Origin: Halobacteriales archaeon SW_10_68_16
GTDB taxonomy: Archaea; Halobacteriota; Halobacteria; Halobacteriales; Haloarculaceae
Direction: 5' to 3'
Assembly (NCBI GenBank): GCA_003023485.1
Contig: PXSG01000008.1
Location: 1 to 13,433 of the forward strand
Length of the DNA: 13,433 nt
Made by a program: the position numbers and the translations under genes. Of the stretch, positions 13,213-13,433 are shown piece by piece (the first letter of the stretch is position 1; each line of letters opens with the position of its first letter). The notes under the pieces were generated by a model. That model saw only the letters and a list, made by a program, of their open reading frames with translations, did not search any database and had not been told where the DNA came from.

Positions 13213-13433
13213 ATGGCCGACAGGGACCCGCTCAGGGACCTCGCGGACGAGGACGCCGACCTCTACGACGTCGCGACCTGGGAGCCGCACACACGCCTCG
13301 ACAGGGTGGCGGCGCGCATCTACGGGCTGATCGTCCGGGCGGCCTGGACCATCGTCGTGCTGACAGCCTTCACCATCCTGGTCGCCATCGGCGGGCTGTC
13401 GGCGGTCGTCGACCCGCAGGTGGGGGTGCTGAC
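13213..13433 (+). CDS. N-terminal part of a membrane protein, probably PrsW-family metalloprotease
   Basis: The window ends inside this gene; 73 codons are visible from ATG 13213. A polar start (MADRDPLRDLADEDADLYDV) and ATWEPHTRLDRVAARIYGL lead into one hydrophobic helix (TIVVLTAFTILVAIGGLSA) and VVDPQVGVL. The LYDVATWEPRT-type block followed by a Val/Leu-rich helix is how I remember haloarchaeal PrsW-like intramembrane metalloproteases starting. The catalytic EExxK and histidine motifs would lie beyond the window, so the assignment is tentative. The promoter is at 13185-13190. Confidence 0.5.
   Translation, partial: MADRDPLRDLADEDADLYDVATWEPHTRLDRVAARIYGLIVRAAWTIVVLTAFTILVAIGGLSAVVDPQVGVL

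Overview
The window is haloarchaeal chromosome (class Halobacteria). The evidence is very high G+C with strong G/C third-position bias, acidic proteins, TATA-like boxes 20-35 bases from start codons with little or no leader, PGF-CTERM-like surface anchors, and several families I know only from haloarchaea (DUF5811, DUF7345, DUF7554 and Hvo_1808-type proteins). I cannot name the genus. I saw no tRNA, rRNA, CRISPR array or transposase gene. All family assignments are from memory, without database searches.

Layout. (1) Positions 1-1540: a fragment with the RtcB active-site motif, then pyruvoyl-dependent arginine decarboxylase (pdaD), a DUF5811 protein, a 280-base structured non-coding stretch, and a small membrane protein on the minus strand. 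(2) 1540-3336, minus: infB (aIF5B). (3) 3426-8226, minus: a block of exported or membrane proteins. It holds a DUF7537-like lipoprotein, a DUF7345 protein with a PGF-CTERM-like anchor, a DUF7096-like coiled-coil protein, a two-TM protein, a DUF7490-like PGF-CTERM protein, and a DUF7345 membrane protein with a cytoplasmic winged helix. (4) 8317-9276, plus: a tiny DUF7554 membrane protein, a GC-rich hairpin resembling haloarchaeal repeat ends, and a 5'-truncated Hvo_1808-like surface protein. (5) 9282-10349, minus: a presenilin-like aspartyl protease. (6) 10455-12445: class 1 fructose-1,6-bisphosphatase (plus), preceded by a 13-codon overlapping leader ORF, convergent with class II fructose-bisphosphate aldolase (minus), which are consecutive gluconeogenic enzymes. 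(7) 12549-13433: an N-terminally truncated KdaD/XacE-type FAH-fold dehydratase (minus), divergent from the start of a probable PrsW-like membrane protease.

The most striking property is damage. Three exported-protein genes each change reading frame once, and all three spans have length 2 modulo 3. Two further genes lack their N-terminal part, and the left-edge RtcB-like motif runs into an unrelated 25-residue tail. Core genes (infB, pdaD, fbp, fba, presenilin) look intact. This could be genome decay, small deletions or assembly error, and sequence alone cannot decide. The other main leads are the two DUF7345 proteins with different C-terminal fates (surface anchor versus TM plus DNA-binding domain), a perfect 22-bp dyad at the DUF7096-like promoter, and the coupled leader ORF before fbp.
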